Positions 33,698-43,951 of a stretch of 64,000 nt of DNA are shown one piece after another. Made by a program: the position numbers and the translations under genes. The stretch is from Aeromonas simiae. Lineage in GTDB: Bacteria > Pseudomonadota > Gammaproteobacteria > Enterobacterales > Aeromonadaceae. Below the pieces are notes generated by a model. That model saw only the letters and a program-made list of their open reading frames with translations. It made no database searches and was not told where the DNA came from. Each line of letters begins with the position of its first letter. Position 1 is the first letter of the stretch. The stretch lies in contig NZ_CDBY01000065.1 in assembly GCF_000820125.1 (NCBI RefSeq), forward strand, positions 3,992 through 67,991, written 5' to 3'.

Positions 33698-34315
33698 GTG
33701 ATAGAACAGCGCCTTTTGAATCAACTGATTGCCAAGGGAATCTCCGATTATCGCGTGTTGGCGGCCATTGCCGAGATTCCGCGCGACTATTTCGTGGATG
33801 AGGCGATGGCCCATCAGGCGTGGGACAACACGGCACTCCCCATCGGTCATGGTCAGACCATCTCCCAACCTTATATGGTGGCGCGCATGACCGAGCTGGT
33901 GGTGGAACACGATCCGGCTCATGTGCTGGAGATCGGCACCGGGTCTGGTTATCAAACCGCCATACTGGCCCGTCTCGTTCAACATGTGTACACAGTGGAG
34001 CGAATAAAGTCGCTGCAGTATCAGGCCCGGCGCCGGCTGCGCAATCTGGAGCTGCACAACATCTCGACCAAGCATGGCAATGGCTGGGAGGGGTGGGCGT
34101 CCAAAGGGCCCTTTGATGCCATCTTGGTCACGGCGGCGGCGAGCGAGGTGCCGCAGGCGTTGACCGATCAGCTGGCGGAGGGAGGACGGCTGGTGATCCC
34201 GGTGGGGGATGCACAGCAATCCTTGATGCTCGTTGAGCGCTCCGGCTCCCAGTTGATCCGCAGGGCGCTGGAGCCGGTACGCTTTGTCCCCCTGGTTAAC
34301 GGAGATCTCGAGTGA
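33698..34315 (+). CDS. pcm: Protein-L-isoaspartate O-methyltransferase
   Basis: The 205-residue enzyme repairs isoaspartyl damage in aged proteins using SAM. The motif [19 protein letters not shown] binds SAM, and [19 protein letters not shown] covers the substrate-binding region. The start codon is GTG with GAAGGGG just upstream, so spacing is short. It overlaps the next gene by 4 nt. Confidence 0.96.
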   Translation: MIEQRLLNQLIAKGISDYRVLAAIAEIPRDYFVDEAMAHQAWDNTALPIGHGQTISQPYMVARMTELVVEHDPAHVLEIGTGSGYQTAILARLVQHVYTVERIKSLQYQARRRLRNLELHNISTKHGNGWEGWASKGPFDAILVTAAASEVPQALTDQLAEGGRLVIPVGDAQQSLMLVERSGSQLIRRALEPVRFVPLVNGDLE

Positions 34316-34893
34316 AGCTCTTTTCACACCTATATCTGAGGGTGATGCTGTGGGCGCGTCATCGTCACGCCCCTTATTACCTGTCGGGTACCGCCTTTAT
34401 CGAATCCATCTTCTGGCCGATCCCGGTGGATGTGATGCTGGCGCCGATGGCACTGGCCCAGCCGCAGAAGGCGTGGCGTTATGCCTCGCTGGCGACCCTG
34501 TTCTCGGTGCTCGGTGCCCTGTTTGGTTATGCCCTCGGTTATGCATTGTGGGAGCCTGTCGTACAGCCTTTCATTGTCGCCGTGGGTTATCAGGACAAGA
34601 TCGTGCTGGCCGAACAGTGGTTCCAGCAGTGGGGGATCTGGGTCATTTTCATCGCCAGCTTTACACCGATCCCCTACAAGGTCTTCACCGTCACGGCCGG
34701 GCTGTTGCATATGGCACTGCTCCCCTTTATTGTCACTTCTCTCATTGGTCGAGGATTGCGCTTCTTCCTGGTGGCGGGATTGATGCGCTGGGGCGGGGAG
34801 AAGATGGAGCGCAAGCTGATGCACTACATTGATGTGCTCGGCTGGGCCTGTATTTTGTTGGCCGTTGTGGCCTATTTCTGGTTGAGCAAGTAA
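34312..34893 (+). CDS. VTT/SNARE-associated (DedA/YqaA-like) inner-membrane protein
   Basis: This 193-residue membrane protein shows a DedA-superfamily layout: a re-entrant region ([22 protein letters not shown]), a long helix with a [15 protein letters not shown] glycine pattern, and the conserved segment [22 protein letters not shown] (quoted as [16 protein letters not shown]), which contains the family's FTPIP[YF]K signature. Members are thought to move lipids or use the proton gradient; the exact role here is unknown. Start is GTG overlapping the pcm stop. Confidence 0.82.
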   Translation: MKLFSHLYLRVMLWARHRHAPYYLSGTAFIESIFWPIPVDVMLAPMALAQPQKAWRYASLATLFSVLGALFGYALGYALWEPVVQPFIVAVGYQDKIVLAEQWFQQWGIWVIFIASFTPIPYKVFTVTAGLLHMALLPFIVTSLIGRGLRFFLVAGLMRWGGEKMERKLMHYIDVLGWACILLAVVAYFWLSK

Positions 34894-34902
34894 GGAAGAG
34901 TT

Positions 34903-35790
34903 ATGAGTCTGTACCCGTGGCGAAAGTACGGCGTGGTGGTGCTGTCTGGCCTGCTGTTCGCCTGTTCTGCCAGTAAGACGCCGGCCCCGGTGGCCAGCGT
35001 AGATGGCAACGATCGCGTGGCAAGTGGTGGCATTCCGGTGCGTGGCAAGACCTTAAGTGGTAGCACCTATACGGTGCAAAAGGGCGATACGCTCTATTCC
35101 ATCGCGTTTAGTGCCGGCAGCAACGTGCCCGCCTTGGCCAGTCTCAACGGGATTGAAGCCCCCTACAACATCTATCCCGGGCAGAAGCTGCGTCTGCATG
35201 TCTTCGACAGCCAGTCCAGTGGCGCGGCATCCGGTGGTGCTGTGATGGTCGGTGAACCGATCGCGCGGCCCACCACCAGCACGGCCACCGCGGTGGCGAG
35301 TACCAGCACTCCGAGCGCTGGACAGACCACCCAATGGGTTGAAAAGAAAACGATTGCTCCTACACCGGCAAAAGAATACTCTGACAAGACCGCTCAAAAT
35401 AACAACACTGCAGTGATGTCGGGCGACTGGCGCTGGCCGGCCGAAGGCAAAATCGTTGAAGGTTTTTCCACGGCCGAGCAGGGCAATAAGGGGGTCGACA
35501 TCAGTGGCAAGAAGGGGCAGCCCATCTATGCCGCGCGTGATGGCAAGGTGGTGTATGCCGGTAGCGCACTGCGGGGATATGGCAAGCTGATCATTCTCAA
35601 GCATGACGAGGATTACCTGTCGGCCTACGCCCACAACGATCAGTTGCGGGTCACGGAGGGGCAGAGCGTCAAGAAGGGGATGGTCATCGCCGATATGGGA
35701 AGCACGGATGCACCGGATGTGCGGTTGCACTTTGAAGTCCGGTATAAAGGCAAGTCGGTCAACCCGATGAGCTATTTGCCCAAGCGTTAA
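34903..35790 (+). CDS. nlpD: Murein hydrolase activator NlpD (lipoprotein with LysM and degenerate LytM domains)
   Basis: The 295-residue protein has a lipoprotein signal (LSGLLFACS, Cys near residue 24), a LysM domain (about 50-95, TYTVQKGDTLYSIAF), a Pro/Thr/Ser-rich linker and a C-terminal LytM/M23 domain (about 180-292). The first zinc motif HxxxD is replaced (KGVDISGKKGQ) as in E. coli NlpD, so it is probably an activator of AmiC-type amidase and not an enzyme. In enterics a main rpoS promoter lies inside nlpD; I did not find a clear match by eye. Confidence 0.94.
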   Translation: MSLYPWRKYGVVVLSGLLFACSASKTPAPVASVDGNDRVASGGIPVRGKTLSGSTYTVQKGDTLYSIAFSAGSNVPALASLNGIEAPYNIYPGQKLRLHVFDSQSSGAASGGAVMVGEPIARPTTSTATAVASTSTPSAGQTTQWVEKKTIAPTPAKEYSDKTAQNNNTAVMSGDWRWPAEGKIVEGFSTAEQGNKGVDISGKKGQPIYAARDGKVVYAGSALRGYGKLIILKHDEDYLSAYAHNDQLRVTEGQSVKKGMVIADMGSTDAPDVRLHFEVRYKGKSVNPMSYLPKR

Positions 35791-35835
35791 TCCAGAGGGA
35801 AAGCGTGACTCTGGTTCTGGTCAGGGAGATACACC

Positions 35836-36822
35836 ATGAGCCAAGAAGAAAAGCTGGACATACAGGATGCAGAGTTTGAGTTTGATGAGGAGCTAGAAGC
35901 GCGAGCGGAGGAAGAGGAAGAAGCTCAAGCCGTCCTGACGGAAGAGTCGGGGGCGGAGGAGCTGTTCAGCCCCGAGCTTAACCGGGTCATGGATGCGACC
36001 CAGCTCTATCTGGGAGAGATCGGATTCTCTCCCCTCCTCACTGCCGCTGAGGAGGTCTATTTTGCCCGCCGAGCCTTGCGTGGCGATAAGGCCGCCCGCA
36101 AGCGGATGATTGAATCCAATTTACGACTGGTGGTGAAAATTGCCCGTCGCTACAACAACCGGGGGCTGGCCCTGCTCGATCTCATCGAGGAAGGTAACCT
36201 CGGCCTCATCCGCGCTGTCGAGAAGTTCGATCCCGAGCGGGGTTTTCGTTTCTCGACTTATGCCACCTGGTGGATCCGCCAGACCATAGAGCGGGCCATC
36301 ATGAACCAGACCCGCACCATCCGTTTGCCTATCCATGTGGTCAAGGAGCTTAATGTCTACTTGCGAACCGCCCGTGAGCTGGCCCATCGCCTCGATCACG
36401 AGCCGACCGCAGAGGACATTGCCCACGCCCTCGATAAGCCGGTTGAAGACGTAAACCGGATGCTCAAGCTCAACGAGAAGATCAGCTCGGTGGATACGCC
36501 GATCGGTGGGGATAAAGACAAGGCGCTGCTCGATGTGCTCTCCGATGAGCGTGGGATCGGTCCTGAACTGGAGACCCAAGAGGATGATATGCGTGCCAGC
36601 ATCATCCATTGGCTGGAGGAGCTCAATCCGAAACAGCGTGAGGTATTGGCTCGTCGTTTTGGCCTGCTTGGCTATGAAGCCGCCACCTTGGAAGATGTCG
36701 GTCACGAAATCGGACTGACCCGCGAACGGGTGCGCCAGATCCAGGTGGAGGCCTTGCGGCGCCTGCGTGAGATCCTATTGGCTCAGGGCCTCTCTATTGA
36801 GGCGCTGTTTCGTACAAACTAG
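35836..36822 (+). CDS. rpoS: RNA polymerase sigma factor RpoS
   Basis: The 328-residue sigma-38 controls stationary-phase and general stress genes. Visible parts are region 1.2 ([16 protein letters not shown]), region 2 ([43 protein letters not shown], quoted in part), region 3 and the region 4 [24 protein letters not shown] (quoted in part). The acidic N-terminus (EEEEEAQ) is longer than in some homologues. It lies 45 nt after nlpD and is followed by a terminator, with hup rather than mutS next. Confidence 0.97.
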   Translation: MSQEEKLDIQDAEFEFDEELEARAEEEEEAQAVLTEESGAEELFSPELNRVMDATQLYLGEIGFSPLLTAAEEVYFARRALRGDKAARKRMIESNLRLVVKIARRYNNRGLALLDLIEEGNLGLIRAVEKFDPERGFRFSTYATWWIRQTIERAIMNQTRTIRLPIHVVKELNVYLRTARELAHRLDHEPTAEDIAHALDKPVEDVNRMLKLNEKISSVDTPIGGDKDKALLDVLSDERGIGPELETQEDDMRASIIHWLEELNPKQREVLARRFGLLGYEAATLEDVGHEIGLTRERVRQIQVEALRRLREILLAQGLSIEALFRTN

Positions 36823-36841
36823 CGGCACGGTTCGACGCAGC

Positions 36842-36864
36842 AAGGGGGGCAGAGCCCCCCTTTT
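36842..36864 (+). terminator. Intrinsic terminator after rpoS
   Basis: AAGGGGGGC and GCCCCCCTT flank a 3-nt loop and are followed by TTCTG; a moderately strong terminator. Confidence 0.8.
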
Positions 36865-37061
36865 CTGTGGCCTTTAGCCGCCGTCGCTGCTAATGTCGGA
36901 ATCGGTTTCAGGAGGGCCTGGAGCCGGTTCTGTGACTATTTCCGCAGATCTTGATGAAAAGCCCGACACTCGTGGTGCCAAGCGGGATAAAGACTTTGCC
37001 TGGTAGCCTCTTTTTGCATAGAGTGATGCGGTGCTACATGCCAGTTGATAAAGGAAAACCT

Positions 37062-37334
37062 ATGAACAAAGCTCAACTTGTCGATGCAATCGCAGCCAAA
37101 GCCGATCTGAGCAAGGCCCAGGCTAAAGCCGCCCTGGAAGAGATCCTGGCTGGTATCACCCAGAGCCTGAAAGAAGGCGATGCCGTTCAGCTGGTTGGTT
37201 TCGGTACCTTCAAGGTGAATCATCGTGCTGGCCGTACTGGCCGCAACCCGCAGACTGGCAAGGAAATCGAGATTGCAGCCGCCAATGTTCCGGCTTTCGT
37301 TGCCGGCAAGGCGCTGAAAGACGCCATCAAGTAA
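37062..37334 (+). CDS. hupA: DNA-binding protein HU (alpha type)
   Basis: The 90-residue nucleoid protein [18 protein letters not shown] is closest to E. coli HupA, with the beta-arm motif [20 protein letters not shown] and an ending [11 protein letters not shown]. It binds and bends DNA as a dimer. The start is chosen at 37062, with AAAGGA upstream, and not at an in-frame start at 36951. It has its own promoter region (after the rpoS terminator) and its own terminator. Confidence 0.95.
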   Translation: MNKAQLVDAIAAKADLSKAQAKAALEEILAGITQSLKEGDAVQLVGFGTFKVNHRAGRTGRNPQTGKEIEIAAANVPAFVAGKALKDAIK

Positions 37335-37354
37335 GCGTCTTCGGATGAGTTGAA

Positions 37355-37384
37355 AAGACCCGGCCTTCTGGCCGGGTCTTTTTT
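37355..37384 (+). terminator. Intrinsic terminator after hupA
   Basis: AAGACCCGGCC, loop TTCT and GGCCGGGTCTT are followed by four more T. Confidence 0.93.
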
Positions 37385-37448
37385 ATTCCGCTTTCCGGCC
37401 CCTCGATTTCGGGTACACTCAGAAATAAAGCGGTCTCGGGAGGTTTGT

Positions 37449-37865
37449 ATGACGCATTCACTCACCATCAGCCAGGTTGCAGTGCCCTGGGCCCCGTCCC
37501 GCCAGCTTCCTGCCGGCCTTATCATCGCCGATCTGCATCATGATATCTGGAGCGGTGTGCTGAATATTTCACTCGGTCACGCCCGTAGTATCGATCTGCC
37601 ACCCGCACTGCTGTGCCGGGTCTATTTCAACAAGGTCTTTGCATTTCGAGTCATGGAGGACAGCGACATGTCGGATGGCATGAGCAGTCATCCGGTCGAG
37701 GAGCAGATCCAGATCATCACGCCTTCGCGTTTTGTGGCCTGGTTTCATCAGGAGTCAAAAGGGGTGCATCTGGATGAAGACATTCAGCACTACCGGATCT
37801 CTACCTGGGATCGCTGTGTGGACGTGCTGACCTCCTCACCACCCGAACTGAAGATGCAGCAATAA
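37449..37865 (+). CDS. Conserved-looking hypothetical protein, 138 residues
   Basis: I do not recognise a family. The chosen ATG (37449) has GGGAGG 6 nt upstream. The protein is soluble, without signal or membrane helix, and shows no simple repeats; it contains IIADLHHDIWSGVLNISLGHARSIDLPPALLC and an acidic stretch near VMEDSDMSDGMSS (first quoted in part). Codon use is like its neighbours. It stands alone between the hup terminator and a convergent DUF4426 gene. Confidence 0.75.
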   Translation: MTHSLTISQVAVPWAPSRQLPAGLIIADLHHDIWSGVLNISLGHARSIDLPPALLCRVYFNKVFAFRVMEDSDMSDGMSSHPVEEQIQIITPSRFVAWFHQESKGVHLDEDIQHYRISTWDRCVDVLTSSPPELKMQQ

Positions 37866-37874
37866 ACAGAGTCA

Positions 37875-37894
37875 GAGGGGGCCGTGGCCCCCTC
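37875..37894. terminator. Hairpin between two convergent genes
   Basis: A 9-bp stem GAGGGGGCC/GGCCCCCTC with a GT loop lies exactly between the convergent stops. No T tract follows, so termination may depend on the stem alone. Confidence 0.5.
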
Positions 37895-37896
37895 GC

Positions 37897-38316
37897 TCAT
37901 TCCTGCTCGACGTAGAAGGTCTGCTGGAACGCCATTTGCTGCGTCTGCCCCATCCCCATCAGGGTGAGTTGGATGCGATAGGTGTCCTCATTACGGTAGG
38001 GCAGCTCGGCCAGGTAATAGATGGCCGGCCCTTCGCGTATTTCCCTAAACGCCAATTGGCGTACCGTTCCCGTCAGGTTACGCGCCTCCCCTATGACGGA
38101 GAGTGCCAGAGGTTCCCCCTCCTTAGAGTGGATAGCCACATTGATGAGCCCGGCGTAGCGGCTGCGGGTCAGCTGGTACTGCTTGGCAATGTCGGCAGAC
38201 AGAAAGGTGGAGGGAAAGGCGCTGTAGTAGACGCGCCAAGGGCCCACCACCATGGACTGCTCGGCCTGGGCGGGCAGTGTCAGCAACAGCAGCAATCCGA
38301 TACACCATGCTCTCAT
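37897..38316 (-). CDS. DUF4426 domain periplasmic protein
   Basis: The 139-residue protein has a signal peptide (MRAWCIGLLLLLTLPAQAEQ, cleavage after AQA) and a beta-rich body that starts GPWRVYYSAFPSTFLSADIAKQY and ends MAFQQTFYVEQE (first quoted in part), as in DUF4426 proteins found next to yggU in vibrios and relatives. Function is unknown. It is the last gene of yggS-yggT-yggU-DUF4426. Confidence 0.82.
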   Translation of the reverse strand: MRAWCIGLLLLLTLPAQAEQSMVVGPWRVYYSAFPSTFLSADIAKQYQLTRSRYAGLINVAIHSKEGEPLALSVIGEARNLTGTVRQLAFREIREGPAIYYLAELPYRNEDTYRIQLTLMGMGQTQQMAFQQTFYVEQE

Positions 38317-38335
38317 CGTTCTCTCCCGAAGCGGG

Positions 38336-38626
38336 TTATTCCAGTAGGGCGGTTATCTCGGCGGGCAACTGTTTCGGGGCTTCGATAGAGACAGTTTTGT
38401 GGCGGCCCAGCTCGCCACGCACTATGGATACCTGCCCCTTGGCAACCCGAAACTGCTTGGCCAGAAACTTCACCAGATGGGAGTTGGCCTGGCCGTCGAC
38501 GGGCGGGGCGGTGATCGCCACCTTGAGCTCTTCGCCATGCAGGCCAACGATCTGGTCGCGGCTCGCTTTGGGCTGGATAAACAGCTGCAACTGCAAATGT
38601 TCCCCCTGCCACTGCACGGCTGGCAT
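38336..38626 (-). CDS. yggU: DUF167 family protein YggU
   Basis: The 96-residue protein follows E. coli YggU closely ([40 protein letters not shown]). Function unknown. I prefer the ATG at 38626 because it overlaps the yggT stop in TGATG and gives the family's usual length; an in-frame ATG at 38641 is the alternative. Confidence 0.9.
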   Translation of the reverse strand: MPAVQWQGEHLQLQLFIQPKASRDQIVGLHGEELKVAITAPPVDGQANSHLVKFLAKQFRVAKGQVSIVRGELGRHKTVSIEAPKQLPAEITALLE

Positions 38627-39177
38627 CAGATCATCCACCACAGTTGACCAAACAGATCGCCCAGCAGGTAGTTGATCGCTTGCAGTGCGATGAAGGCCAC
38701 CAGCACTGAGAGATCGAGCCCCCCCAGCGGCGGCAGAATGCGGCGGATAGGGTGCAGGAAGGGTTCGGTGAGCTGGTACATGACGTGCTCGATCGGGTTG
38801 CGCCCCTGGCTGACCCAGCTCAGGATGGCTCGGATCAGCAGGATCCAGAACACCATGGCGCCGGCCTTCTTGAGCACGGTGAGGGCGGCGAACAGCAGCA
38901 TCATGAGCCAGTCCGCCTGCAAGATAGACATCGACTTGAGCAGCACCAACTTGGCGAGAGCAACCAGCAGCGCCAGCAGCACGCCGGCCAGATCAATGCC
39001 AGCCAGACCGGGGATGACGCGGCGCATGGGAACGAGCAATGGGCTGGTCAGCCGCACCACTACCTGGCTCATTGGGTTGTAGAAATCGGCGCGGGCCCAC
39101 TGCAACCAGACGCGCAGGAGCACCACCATCAGGTAGAGGTCAAACAGAGTATTAATAAGGAAGTAGGCTGCGTTCAT
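38626..39177 (-). CDS. yggT: YggT family membrane protein
   Basis: The 183-residue inner-membrane protein carries two copies of the YggT repeat, each with a pattern like [44 protein letters not shown] and [44 protein letters not shown] (both seen as the motif NP...L..P.L.P.RR..P...G.DL). It is usually linked to yggS. The role is not established; osmotic or cell-division functions have been suggested in other bacteria. Confidence 0.92.
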   Translation of the reverse strand: MNAAYFLINTLFDLYLMVVLLRVWLQWARADFYNPMSQVVVRLTSPLLVPMRRVIPGLAGIDLAGVLLALLVALAKLVLLKSMSILQADWLMMLLFAALTVLKKAGAMVFWILLIRAILSWVSQGRNPIEHVMYQLTEPFLHPIRRILPPLGGLDLSVLVAFIALQAINYLLGDLFGQLWWMI

Positions 39178-39237
39178 TGCGGTTCCTTGCTGGGAATGGA
39201 AAGGGCGGTGTTGGGCTGCGCAATAGAGAGTAACGGG

Positions 39238-39939
39238 TCAGGCATAGTCACGGGCACCGAAGATGGCCGTGCCGATGCGCACCATGGTGCTGCCATGGGC
39301 GATGGCCAGCTCCAGATCTTCTGTCATCCCCATCGAGAGGGTATCAACGCTGGCATAGTCTGCCTGCAACCGGGTGAACAGTTGCTGCATACGGGCCATC
39401 TGATCTGCTAGGCGAACTTCGTCACGGGTGTGTTCCGGAATCGCCATGATGCCGCGCAGCACCAGCCGATCACAGTCTGCGACCTGGCGAGCCAGAGCGA
39501 AAATCTCTTCGGCTTGTACCCCTGATTTGCTGGCTTCCCCACTCACGTTAACTTGCAGACAGACATTGAGCGGCGCCATCGCTGCGGGGCGCTGCTGTTG
39601 CAGCCGTTCAATCAGCTTGCTGCGATCGACGCTCTGCACCCAGTCAAAACGCTCGGCAACCAGTCGGCTCTTGTTCGATTGCAGGGGCCCGATAAAGTGC
39701 CATTCGATATCGTCAAAACCCGGCATCTGAGACAGGCGATCTATCTTGGCGGCCGCCTCCTGAGCATAAGACTCACCAAAACGGCGCTGGCCAAACTGGT
39801 AGGCCTCCATGATGGCTTCCAGAGGCTTTGTCTTGCTGACGGCAAGCAGTGTCACCTCGTTTGGGCTGCGGTTGGAGTTACGGGCTACTTTAGTGATACG
39901 ATCCGTAACAATATTCAAGTGCTGGGCAATCTGGCTCAT
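39238..39939 (-). CDS. yggS: Pyridoxal phosphate homeostasis protein YggS
   Basis: The 233-residue fold-type III PLP-binding protein lacks a known catalytic activity and maintains B6 balance. The PLP-lysine motif LLAVSKTKP near the N-terminus, WHFIGPLQSNKS and the ending LSMGMTEDLELAIAHGSTMVRIGTAIFG (quoted in part) are visible. It is divergent from pilT with a 39-nt gap, as in many gammaproteobacteria. Confidence 0.96.
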   Translation of the reverse strand: MSQIAQHLNIVTDRITKVARNSNRSPNEVTLLAVSKTKPLEAIMEAYQFGQRRFGESYAQEAAAKIDRLSQMPGFDDIEWHFIGPLQSNKSRLVAERFDWVQSVDRSKLIERLQQQRPAAMAPLNVCLQVNVSGEASKSGVQAEEIFALARQVADCDRLVLRGIMAIPEHTRDEVRLADQMARMQQLFTRLQADYASVDTLSMGMTEDLELAIAHGSTMVRIGTAIFGARDYA

Positions 39940-39978
39940 GATGCAACGGTGATCTTCAGAAAGGGGAAAAACAAATCT

Positions 39979-41013
39979 ATGGATATCACAGAGTTACTCG
40001 CCTTCAGTGTAAAGCATAAAGCGTCGGATCTACACCTCTCGGCCGGCGTTCCCCCGATGATCCGGGTTGATGGCGAAGTCCGCAAGATTAACTTACCTGC
40101 GCTGGAGCATCGGGAAGTTCACGCCCTCATCTATGACATCATGAATGATCATCAGCGTAAGGAGCTTGAGGAGAACTATGAAGTCGACTTCTCCTTCGAG
40201 ATCCCCGGCATGGCCCGCTTCCGGGTTAACGCCTTTCAGCACTCCCGCGGGGCCGGTGCGGTCTTTCGTACCATCCCCAGTGTGGTGTTGAGTCTGGAGG
40301 ATCTGGAGGCGCCTGAGATTTTCCGCAAGATCTCCGAGTACCCGAGAGGCCTGGTGCTGGTGACCGGGCCGACCGGATCGGGCAAGTCCACGACGCTGGC
40401 GGCCATGATCAACTACATCAACGAGAACTTCCACCACCATATCCTCACCATCGAAGATCCGATCGAATTCGTGCATGAGAACAAGCGCTGCCTTATCAAC
40501 CAGCGTGAAGTGCATCGCGATACGCGCAGCTTCAGCAACGCCTTGCGTTCGGCGCTGCGGGAAGACCCGGACATCATACTGGTGGGGGAGTTGCGTGACC
40601 TGGAAACCATTCGACTGGCCCTGACGGCCGCTGAGACCGGTCACCTGGTGTTCGGTACCCTGCACACCTCATCGGCAGCCAAGACCATCGACCGTATCAT
40701 CGACGTCTTTCCCGGCGAGGAGAAGGACATGGTGCGTTCCATGCTTTCTGAGTCGCTGCGCGCCGTTATCTCCCAGACACTGCTCAAGCGTCTCGGTGGG
40801 GGGCGAGTGGCCGCCCACGAGATCATGCTCGGCATTCCGGCGGTACGAAACCTGATCCGTGAGGACAAGGTGGCTCAGCTCTATTCGGTGATCCAGACCG
40901 GTATGACCCATGGCATGCAGACGATGGATCAAAACCTCAAGCAGTTGGTGGCGCGCGGGATCGTGGCTCAGCTCGATGCCAGAACCAAAGCCACCGACCC
41001 TAACAGTATCTAG
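39979..41013 (+). CDS. pilT: Type IV pilus retraction ATPase PilT
   Basis: The 344-residue hexameric motor depolymerises pili and drives twitching. Walker A is G130-P-T-G-S-G-K-S-T, the Asp box is LTIEDPIEFVH, Walker B is ILVGELRDLETIR and the His box GHLVFGTLHTSSA follows. The in-frame upstream extension into yggS is rejected, since MDITELLAFSVKHKASDLHLSAG is the family start (quoted in part). pilU follows 16 nt later. Confidence 0.97.
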   Translation: MDITELLAFSVKHKASDLHLSAGVPPMIRVDGEVRKINLPALEHREVHALIYDIMNDHQRKELEENYEVDFSFEIPGMARFRVNAFQHSRGAGAVFRTIPSVVLSLEDLEAPEIFRKISEYPRGLVLVTGPTGSGKSTTLAAMINYINENFHHHILTIEDPIEFVHENKRCLINQREVHRDTRSFSNALRSALREDPDIILVGELRDLETIRLALTAAETGHLVFGTLHTSSAAKTIDRIIDVFPGEEKDMVRSMLSESLRAVISQTLLKRLGGGRVAAHEIMLGIPAVRNLIREDKVAQLYSVIQTGMTHGMQTMDQNLKQLVARGIVAQLDARTKATDPNSI

Positions 41014-41029
41014 CGAGCAGGAGCCGGCC

Positions 41030-42148
41030 ATGAGCATGGAAGCTTGGTTATCACGTCTTGTCGACGAGCAGGGATCAGACCTCTTTATCACTGTGGGTCG
41101 GGCTCCGACCGTAAAATGCAGTGGTCTCTTCACATCGTTAACGGAAGCGCCACTCGATCTGGAGCAGGTACGCCAGGCGATGGCCAGCGTGATGGACGCC
41201 CAGGTGCTGGAGCGCTTTGAACGCAAACGTGAGGCCAACTTCGCCATTTCCCGTCCCGGATTGGGGCGTTTTCGGGTCAGCGCCTTCTGGCAGCAGGATG
41301 TTCCCGGCATGGTGCTGCGGCGAATACAGATGCAGATCCCGACCTGTGAAGAGCTGAAACTGCCCGCCATCCTCAAGGATATCGTGATGGCCAAGCGGGG
41401 GCTCATCCTCTTTGTCGGGGCGACCGGGGTCGGCAAGTCGACCACTCAGGCGGCCATGATTGGTTATCGCAATGCCCATGGCGACGGGCACATCCTGACG
41501 GTGGAAGATCCAGTCGAGTTCGTCCACCAGCATGGGCGTTGTATCGTGACCCAGCGCGAAGTGGGCAGCGATACGCTCTCGTTTGATGAGGGGCTGCGCA
41601 GCTCCTTGCGTCAGGCGCCCGATCTCATCTTGATTGGCGAAATCCGCTCACCCGAGACCATGGAGTTTGCCATCCAGTTTGCCGAAACCGGGCATATCTG
41701 CATGGCGACACTGCATGCTAACAATGCGGATCAGGCCATTGAGCGGATCATGCACCTCATGCCGGAGGAGCGGCATCGCCAGTTACGTTACGATCTGGCC
41801 TTTAACCTCAAAGCCATTGTCGCTCAGCAGTTGTTGCCACTTGCGGATGGCAGCGGGCGCTGCGCGGCCTTTGAGATCCTGCTCAATACCCCGCTCGTGG
41901 CCGATATCATCCGTAAGGGAGAGGTCGATCGCCTGAAAGAGGTGATGGGTCGCTCACGGGAACAGGGAATGCTCACCTTTGACCAGTCGCTTTTCGAGCT
42001 TTATATGGCGGGCCTAATTGGTTATGAGGATGCCTTGGCCTATGCCGATTCCGCCAATGATCTGCGCCTGATGATCAAACTGGGTGGGGGCGAGAAACTT
42101 GGCTCGGGAACATTGGATAATGTTACCCTGCAACAAGACGCCGACTAA
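41030..42148 (+). CDS. pilU: PilT-dependent retraction ATPase PilU
   Basis: The 372-residue PilT paralogue has Walker [11 protein letters not shown], an Asp box [13 protein letters not shown] and Walker [14 protein letters not shown]. PilU assists PilT in forceful retraction. The longer C-terminus after the ATPase domain ([22 protein letters not shown]) is typical. Start is set at 41030 ([20 protein letters not shown]). Confidence 0.96.
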   Translation: MSMEAWLSRLVDEQGSDLFITVGRAPTVKCSGLFTSLTEAPLDLEQVRQAMASVMDAQVLERFERKREANFAISRPGLGRFRVSAFWQQDVPGMVLRRIQMQIPTCEELKLPAILKDIVMAKRGLILFVGATGVGKSTTQAAMIGYRNAHGDGHILTVEDPVEFVHQHGRCIVTQREVGSDTLSFDEGLRSSLRQAPDLILIGEIRSPETMEFAIQFAETGHICMATLHANNADQAIERIMHLMPEERHRQLRYDLAFNLKAIVAQQLLPLADGSGRCAAFEILLNTPLVADIIRKGEVDRLKEVMGRSREQGMLTFDQSLFELYMAGLIGYEDALAYADSANDLRLMIKLGGGEKLGSGTLDNVTLQQDAD

Positions 42149-42162
42149 ACCAGAGGAACCCT

Positions 42163-42939
42163 ATGCTGATTGTGGTCTCGCCGGCCAAAACGCTGGATTA
42201 CGACACTCCCCTGCAAACCCGTGAATTCACCCAGCCCGAACTGCTGGAGCACGCCGCCCTGTTGATTGAACGTGCTCGGCAATTGACGCCGGCCCAGATC
42301 GGCTCGCTGATGAAGATCAGCGACAAGCTGGCGGGCCTCAACGCCGCCCGTTTTGCCGAATGGCAGCCGGACTTCTCGCTTGAAAATGCCCGTCAGGCCA
42401 TTCTGGCGTTTAAGGGGGATGTGTATACCGGATTGGCGGTCGAGAGCTTCAGCAACGCGGATCTTGCCTATGCCCAGCAGCATCTACGTATGCTCTCCGG
42501 TCTGTACGGGGTATTGCGCCCCCTCGATCTGATGATGCCCTATCGCCTTGAGATGGGGACTCGTCTTGACAACCCGCGTGGCAAGGATCTCTATGCATTC
42601 TGGGGTGAGATCATCACCGACAAACTGAATGAGGCCCTGGCGAGCCAAGGGGATGACACCCTCATCAATCTTGCCTCTGACGAGTACTTCAAGTCGGTGA
42701 AACCGGGCCGCCTTCGGGGGCGAATCGTGACGCCGGTGTTCCTTGATGAGAAGAATGGTCAGTACAAGATCATCAGCTTCTATGCCAAGAAGGCGCGCGG
42801 CATGATGGCCCGTTGGGTGTTGCAACAGCGCGTTGCCCATCCTGAAGGGCTGACCGCTTTCGATGTCGATGGCTATGGGTTTGTTGCCGCAGAATCCACC
42901 GCGGATCGGCTGGTGTTCAAGCGCGCAGAAAAAATCTGA
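42163..42939 (+). CDS. yaaA: Peroxide stress resistance protein YaaA
   Basis: The 258-residue DUF328 protein limits free iron and oxidative damage in E. coli and belongs to a DNA-binding fold family. Conserved stretches: [36 protein letters not shown] (quoted in part) and [13 protein letters not shown]. It is 14 nt after pilU and may be read through from it; a terminator follows about 70 nt later. Confidence 0.95.
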   Translation: MLIVVSPAKTLDYDTPLQTREFTQPELLEHAALLIERARQLTPAQIGSLMKISDKLAGLNAARFAEWQPDFSLENARQAILAFKGDVYTGLAVESFSNADLAYAQQHLRMLSGLYGVLRPLDLMMPYRLEMGTRLDNPRGKDLYAFWGEIITDKLNEALASQGDDTLINLASDEYFKSVKPGRLRGRIVTPVFLDEKNGQYKIISFYAKKARGMMARWVLQQRVAHPEGLTAFDVDGYGFVAAESTADRLVFKRAEKI

Positions 42940-43010
42940 AATCTCACGGAACCAAACCCGAAGTCGAGGGGTCTGATACTGTGAATCCTCTGTTGTAAGC
43001 ACTTTGATAA

Positions 43011-43041
43011 GGCCGATGTCCAATTGACGTCGGCTTTTTTT
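43011..43041 (+). terminator. Intrinsic terminator after yaaA
   Basis: GGCCGATGTC and GACGTCGGCT flank a 5-nt loop and are followed by seven T. Bases 43042-43386 hold no gene I can support; the part from about 43140 is noticeably AT-rich. Confidence 0.88.
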
Positions 43042-43386
43042 ATTCTGTTGCCTGTGCCACCCTCACCGGTTCCCCGCTCTTGCTTGGCAGGCCGGTGCAT
43101 CGCTGTTCAAAGGGGGAGTGTACCCTGGTGGGGGATATTAACATCGGCGGAAAATAATAAAGGAACGATATTCGCTGAGGCGCAAAAATGCGCTATTTAC
43201 GTTGATTTCATCATGAGGCGTGCATAAGAAGCGAACGGCGGGATTGATATGCTGAATACAGGAGTGTAATACGTTTTATATTTATTGCTGCTGGTGAATA
43301 AAACGTATGCTTTTACAACATTACCTAAGAGGGCCATTCAGTGAATGCCACTGCACTGGTATTCATATCGCGTGTGGCAATATTGA

Positions 43387-43782
43387 TTACGACATGGGCG
43401 GGGTATTTTGTGAGTGCTGAATATGCTCTTGTAACAGCTGTTCCAGCTCTCGATGTAGCAGCGTTTCATCACCAATATTGAGCTCGATGATGCGTTTTAA
43501 ATGAGTGGCGCTATCGATATCGATGTGATGACAGTAAAAACCGAGTTTCTCTTCGTCAAGATGCGAGAGCTCAGCGTCCATATGGATGGTGATGTCACTG
43601 CCAGCCAGGTGAAATGAGAGGTGATAGTTAAGGGTTTCCCCATGCTGCCAGTCAGGGGGACGACGAACCAAGGCACCTTGCAAGGAGATGTCGATGAGCT
43701 CGCTGTGCCAGTGATGGTCACCTTGACTCATGTGAATCTTTGTTGAGTAGAGTACGCGAGAAAAACGACGACGCTCGGACAT
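43387..43782 (-). CDS. PilZ domain protein (first of a pair)
   Basis: The 131-residue protein is a single PilZ domain, expected to bind cyclic-di-GMP: the arginine motif RRRFSR is at the N-terminus and DISLQG matches [DN]xSxxG. A helical tail (HLKRIIELNIGDETLLHRELEQLLQEHI, quoted in part) follows. Start is set at 43782 (MSERRRFSR), with AAGAGGGAATC upstream on this strand; an in-frame ATG at 43833 is possible. It is a clear paralogue of the gene at 44001. Confidence 0.88.
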   Translation of the reverse strand: MSERRRFSRVLYSTKIHMSQGDHHWHSELIDISLQGALVRRPPDWQHGETLNYHLSFHLAGSDITIHMDAELSHLDEEKLGFYCHHIDIDSATHLKRIIELNIGDETLLHRELEQLLQEHIQHSQNTPPMS

Positions 43783-43951
43783 GATTCCCTCTTGCGATTG
43801 GCTAGCTAATGTCTTTTGATAATTGTACCGCAATTAGGCACATTTGATAGTGAGGTTTTCTGCAAAAGCGATGTCTGTCACTGAGCCATGCCGCATCACT
43901 GGCGTGATGGCGATCTGGGTCAGACCTATGGGTAAGCAAGAACATATTTAT

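Noticed and set aside
39553-39978. N-terminal extension of pilT into the yggS gene
   Set aside because: It overlaps yggS on the opposite strand, and the family start MDITELLAF with correct PilT length lies at 39979.
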